Assembly (NCBI GenBank): GCA_963930655.1
Contig: OZ005610.1
Coordinates: forward strand, 3,539,001 to 3,603,000
Direction of reading: 5' to 3'
DNA: 64,000 nt
From: Myrica gale
Lineage: Eukaryota > Streptophyta > Magnoliopsida > Fagales > Myricaceae
This document shows positions 59,801-64,000 of the stretch, piece after piece (within the stretch, counting starts at the first letter, position 1; each line of letters begins with the position of its first letter). The position numbers and the translations under genes were made by a program. The notes beneath the pieces are model-generated. The model made no database searches. It saw only the letters and a program-made list of their open reading frames with translations, and had not been told where the DNA came from.

Positions 59801-62800
59801 CCTACTTTACAAAAGCTCAGACAGTCATTTAAGTTTCTCCTACATCGATCTAAAAGTGCCCATGTCAGGCTTCAAGAAAAAAATTAAAAAAATAACTGAA
59901 ATTGAGAAGCCAAGCCAATGCATTACTTAAAATCATAACTGCTACAACAGTAGCATCTCAGGGATAAATATGTGGTCATTGGCAACTCCTGCTATCACTG
60001 ATTGTTGAAGTAATGGACATGGACAGAGCATGATAAGAAAACGTATTTAAGGATCAAAAGCACATAACTTGCACAAGCATGACAGGACAGAACTAAATGC
60101 AACTGAAGAGATATGGATCCAGGGAAACAAGATCACGCTCACTTACAAAGGGAGAAGAATGAAGTCTCTTTAAACAATTGAAAATCATTCCTTCCAGATG
60201 TCTTGTAAACATCCAACCAGTGGTCATATAACCCGGGTTTGAGACCATAACTAGAACTGGCATCAACATCCTGCGAAAGTAAAATTCAATGATAAAATTT
60301 GCCAACAGAGAGCTAGGGATAAAAAAAGAAGATAAACTACAGGAAAAGATCACCATTTGTGTAACTTGCTGAACAACAGATTTGATAAGCCACCTTTAAA
60401 ATTCTAATTAATTACTAGAACAATGCAATGCCATGATAAGAAAGAACATGGGGTTACAATATTCAAAATCTACAGATTCTTCTCCTAAAATAGCTCCTAC
60501 AAGTTTGTCTCGGAGTTCTAGTCATGGACATAATGGTTTTTTAGCACTCCCCCACATTAATTTTCCCACATTCTCCTTTTCCACAGTCATAAATAATCAA
60601 GATAGTGCTAAGGCATTACAAAGAAGTAGAAAAATGAGAAAAAACACCACTTTTTCTTTCTGGAGGAAAAAAGTCCCCATCATAATCACAATAAACTGAA
60701 AACCAGAAAGGAGTTGGTGAATTAGGTGATTTATAATAGTTAACATAAGCATAATCTAAAGAATGCAATATGGTAGACATACCTTTAGGAAGCAGTCTCC
60801 TGTTCCCATCCACTTGCAATTTGACATCCCAGCAGCAGGAACCTCCCACTTATATTTCCATTTCTTTTTCGCTAGATTTTCAACTTCTTCTGTTGATAAA
60901 TTGTGGCCTAAGTGCATGCTAAAGGAACTGCAAGATTAGATATTGAATAGTTACATGACTTGTGTATAAGGACGCGGCCTAGTTGGAATAAACCTAAATA
61001 TTAGCCCAAGTTCTTGCAAATTGAACATCAAGATCACATAGAAACTTAAAACTAGATGTACGAACAATCATGAAGTCTAAAACATGATCAACTGATAAAA
61101 ATCCTCTTAAATCTTCACAAATTCGAAGATTCATGAAGGCAACCAAAAAGAAGTAGAAAATCGACCCATGAAAGTTACTTTTTTCTTTTTTCTTTTTGTC
61201 TGAAGCAATTGAACTCTGTGAGACTGTTATTTAGCTTAATACAATTGTATAAAAAATATAGGACAGGAAAAAGTACAACACAATCATTCCCTATTTGCCC
61301 TGTCCTGTTCTCAGATTCTGTCATTATGAATCCACAGTTGATATGAAAGGCATTGGAAGCTCATTCTGCACAATTATAGAACAACGGTTGGGTAAAAGGA
61401 GAAACATTGGCCTTTCCTCATCAAGTAATAGAACAAAAGAGGCATTTTGTAGGTTTGTGAAGCATTTTTACTCTGAAATTACAACACGAAAAGAGACAAC
61501 GTAATCTCAATTTCGAAACAAGCACAACAAAAGACAACATTTTAAGTTCAACTGAACTATAAGAAAAAAGAAAAAAAAAAACAATTTTTAGAGAAGACAA
61601 GCAGTTGTAGGATTAACCTACTCCTGGGTGTATACTTAGTGGTGGATTGCATATCAGCAATATCAACCTAATGATAACAGCATCACGCAAAAAATCACAC
61701 TTGATAAAACAATCAGAAAGACATCTTTAGTGGATGAACCTCACGCATGCTGAACTTTCAACAGAACACTGGTCATTGACTCCGACATCAAGCTCTTGAT
61801 CTGTCCCAGAGGGCTCATGGTCATCTTCAGTTTCAGAATCTTGACTTTGCTCCCCAGTGTCAACCATGTCCTGCTCTTGTAACATTCTTTCTATAGCATG
61901 AAGGAAAAGGAATAAATATATTAACCACCCAATCCAATCCATTATGCATTTTTTTAAGCATCTTAATGCCAAAATGCATGCATTTAGTTAAACTATGTTT
62001 GGGCCCATCATACAAATAAGCAGCAAAAAATTTCAAATCCACTAACACAGAGAGAAGTCCATGAAAAGAATAGGCAATAATCAGGAGGTTCTTCAGGTAG
62101 ATTTGAATATATTTTCACGTTTGATAGTGGAAGGTTTGAATCATATCAGATAACACCTAGGTTTTGCGATAAGCCCACATTTGGATAGCATTGCAAGGGA
62201 GTTAGTTTTTGAGAAGGGTGAATCTTCTATAGATCATCATCACATAGCTACAAGATGTTTTGGGTTGCAAAATGTAGTAGAAGAGACTGCAGTGAAACGT
62301 CTTGCTGCTCAAGCAAGTTCAAAGATACTGAACAGGGCTCGCAAGTTGCAGCTGTACATCAAGATGAATACAATCATAAAGATAAAGTTGATATAGATGT
62401 ACGCATTATTACCAAAAACCCAAGCCAGAGGGCAACAATCTTTGCATCACAAAAGAAAAAACAAAATCACTGATCTCAACATTCTTGTCAGCAATCAAGA
62501 CTTGGCCATGTTTGAATGGACAAAAAAAAATTGAAATTTTTTTCACAACCACTTTTTCACACATTCCAACAACTTTTTACAAAGTCCAACACATTTTTTA
62601 CAAATCCGAATAGAATCTACACTACCTCCCATAAAAAAAAGTTTCAACAATTTTTTTTTTTTGCCCATCCAAACAAGGCAGTTTGAAATTATTATCAACC
62701 ATGGATTATGAGATAAAAAAAAAACTTAAACACTAACAGAAAACAAATACCACCCCTGCGGATAATAAACCCACAATTATAACCAGAAAAACCTACTCAC

Positions 62801-63143
62801 TGCCCCTGTTAAAGATTAAATCGTTGAAAATATCAATGTTTGAATCAGCATTTTCAGTGTTTGGAGTACATAGACTTAATTTTTCTCTCTCTGATAAGTT
62901 ACAGATTGGAACCATGATCATAAATAAAAGACCAGTATATCATCGACACTTGATAAAGCCTATAAGATAAAATATCATTTGGACAATAACAAAACCTCTT
63001 GATTTTGGTGAAAATAAGCTTTACGGAATCCCATGAAATGAGTCTTACTTTCTTCATTATCTTCCTCTTCTGACACACTAGAAGATTCGCAGCCATCATC
63101 TTCATCTTCTTCTGAGTCACTTTCACCTTCTAGGAGTCTTTGT
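47823..63143 (-). CDS. NOF1: Nucleolar factor NOF1 / UTP25 (DEF homologue), 5' end outside window
   Basis: 22 exons in transcription order: 63143-63049, 61890-61740, 60927-60783, 60270-60147, 58790-58690, 58586-58455, 57266-57186, 56505-56303, 55912-55840, 54176-54117, 53997-53959, 53835-53747, 53459-53395, 52788-52742, 52026-51967, 50439-50368, 49379-49350, 49245-49151, 49011-48906, 48545-48483, 48307-48236, 47897-47823. All phases agree; 658 residues plus stop are in the window, so only about the first 70-100 are missing. It begins in an acidic region ([15 protein letters not shown]). Family landmarks are [85 protein letters not shown] and [19 protein letters not shown]25/DEF is an SSU-processome factor needed for early 18S rRNA processing. 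It resembles an RNA helicase but lacks normal catalytic motifs. Confidence 0.95.
50553..51218. mobile_element. hAT-type non-autonomous element in NOF1 intron
   Basis: About 666 bp between exons 15 and 16. Ends CAGGGGATGGGCGGGGGCCA and (right) TTGGCTCCGCCACTG, with C-runs just inside both ends. An imperfect 8-bp duplication is visible (cctaacac / cctgacat). Same end class as the element at 16963-18510. No protein inside. Confidence 0.55.
57750..57763 (+). repeat. Homopolymer G run
   Basis: About 13 G in a row inside a NOF1 intron. Similar C runs occur at 29432-29448, 50622-50632 and 51173-51183. Exact lengths of such runs are often assembly-uncertain. Confidence 0.7.
62504..62679. mobile_element. 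MITE-like inverted-end element in NOF1 intron
   Basis: Left GGCCATGTTTGAATGGACAA and inverted right TGCCTTGTTTGGATGGGCAA form TIRs around an A/T-rich 176-bp interior. No convincing target duplication, so superfamily is open. Confidence 0.5.
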
Positions 63144-64000
63144 CTATACACAAGAAAGCCAATATCCACTTTAAAATAGTATGTTAAAAAAAAAAGTTGA
63201 TCCATGAAGGAATGGCATCACTAGCCCTGCCTTCTGAACAAACATATGACAGTCGACTACTCTGTAGTTATAAGGGATACCTCAGTACAGTCTCAAGAAA
63301 TAAGAATACTGATGCATCACCGATCAATACTCAATATTGTATTTGGTCTTTATTCCAATCATGAACATTAGATATTAATAACTCCAATTAACCACAGCCT
63401 GTCACTATTCCTGTCTGCCTTGGCATGACCAAAAAGCAATGTCACGGTACTTAATCCTTTTTAACCTTAAACAACACATAAAATAAGAAACAATAAAGCA
63501 CAAGCTCTCCCATTTGACCTATTCTAATGTTTCACCTAATGTCCTGCAACTCTTTCTCTCAGCCAGTTCCAACTTCCTGATATTCCTTAAATCAACTCGT
63601 AAAATGGATATGTGAGTCTTTTCCTTTGAATTTCTGTGGGAATGAAAGGAAAACAAAAAATTGAACCTTAGACATATAACTCTGATGCTTTAGGAGACAC
63701 CTCAAAACGACCAGGTCCTCATATCCTTCAGTTTCACCCATAATGTAACCATACCTTGTTATTGTTACATCTATAATTATTTCACAAATTGAAAGATGTT
63801 ATTAGCAAAAGCAAGAACAAGGACTTCAAAGGGGAAAAAACAATTGCTACCCGATGCTGCAAACACGTGATCTATTTTACGAAAGACCATTTTCCATAGG
63901 GCTAAAGGAGTCGTTATACCAACAATGGAAGATAGAGAGAGGTCTTTGCATCTTAATGGCACTAGCACCAATATTGCAGCATTATGATCACAAAAGCTTT
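63144..64000 (-). other. NOF1 intron reaching the right edge
   Basis: No further NOF1 exon can be recognised: the expected Pro-Thr-x-Tyr-Asp-Asn-Leu-Leu region upstream of QRLLEGE is not found on the minus strand here. The remaining 5' exons should lie beyond 64000. The minus frame at 63971-63777 looks random. Confidence 0.55.

Noticed and set aside
1-64000. CRISPR arrays, operons, bacterial-type terminators or rRNA
   Set aside because: None seen; the genes are spliced and eukaryotic, and repeats are microsatellites or transposons.

Overview
This is a stretch of nuclear DNA from a flowering plant, most likely a core eudicot. Evidence: AT-rich intergenic DNA, many short spliced exons with GT-AG introns, plant-only gene families (PPR, DUF630/DUF632, two-finger QALGGH zinc finger, ribosomal P3), and many plant-type transposon fossils (hAT, Mutator-like and Tourist-like elements, L1 LINE tails, a tRNA-type SINE, one solo LTR). 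I cannot name the species. No rRNA, CRISPR array or complete tRNA is visible.

Layout, left to right. A PPR gene enters from the left edge on the minus strand (1-334). A DUF630/DUF632 (NRG2/APSR1-type) gene lies on plus (5274-9140, 4 coding exons, 761 aa). A metaxin gene lies on minus (9903-14788, 6 exons, 328 aa), tail-to-tail with the previous gene. From about 15 to 24 kb no gene is secure: the region is filled with MITEs, a 1.5-kb hAT element, a duplicated segment with a solo LTR in one copy, and two GC-richer islands I cannot assign. A Pumilio gene (APUM5/6-like, plus, 25521-32700, 9 coding exons, 988 aa) meets the 18S rRNA methyltransferase gene RID2/BUD23 (minus, 33945-38634, 9 exons, 291 aa) tail-to-tail. 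A hAT transposase remnant between two 250-bp direct repeats sits upstream of RID2. An intronless ZAT10/AZF-type zinc-finger gene (plus, 41927-42496) is followed by the ribosomal P3 gene (minus, 43503-44476, 2 exons), a 1.94-kb non-autonomous Mutator-like element, and a 22-exon run of NOF1/UTP25 (minus, 47823-63143) whose 5' end lies beyond the right edge.

Exons were built by hand from reading-frame continuity, splice sites and remembered family sequences. Every junction in the five complete spliced genes keeps frame, and totals are exact multiples of three. Three of the eight genes (RID2, RPP3, NOF1) concern ribosome biogenesis or structure and lie within 30 kb, but on what is visible this is ordinary plant gene order, not an operon.

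I see no clearly new biological system. The best points for a second look are in the Pumilio gene: two GC-AG introns, an AUG-UGA start-stop uORF in the leader, and an intron carrying an exact 22-nt copy of one of its own exons inside a scrambled patch. The Mutator-like element with 10-bp target duplications and the repeat-flanked hAT relic next to RID2 are also worth checking.
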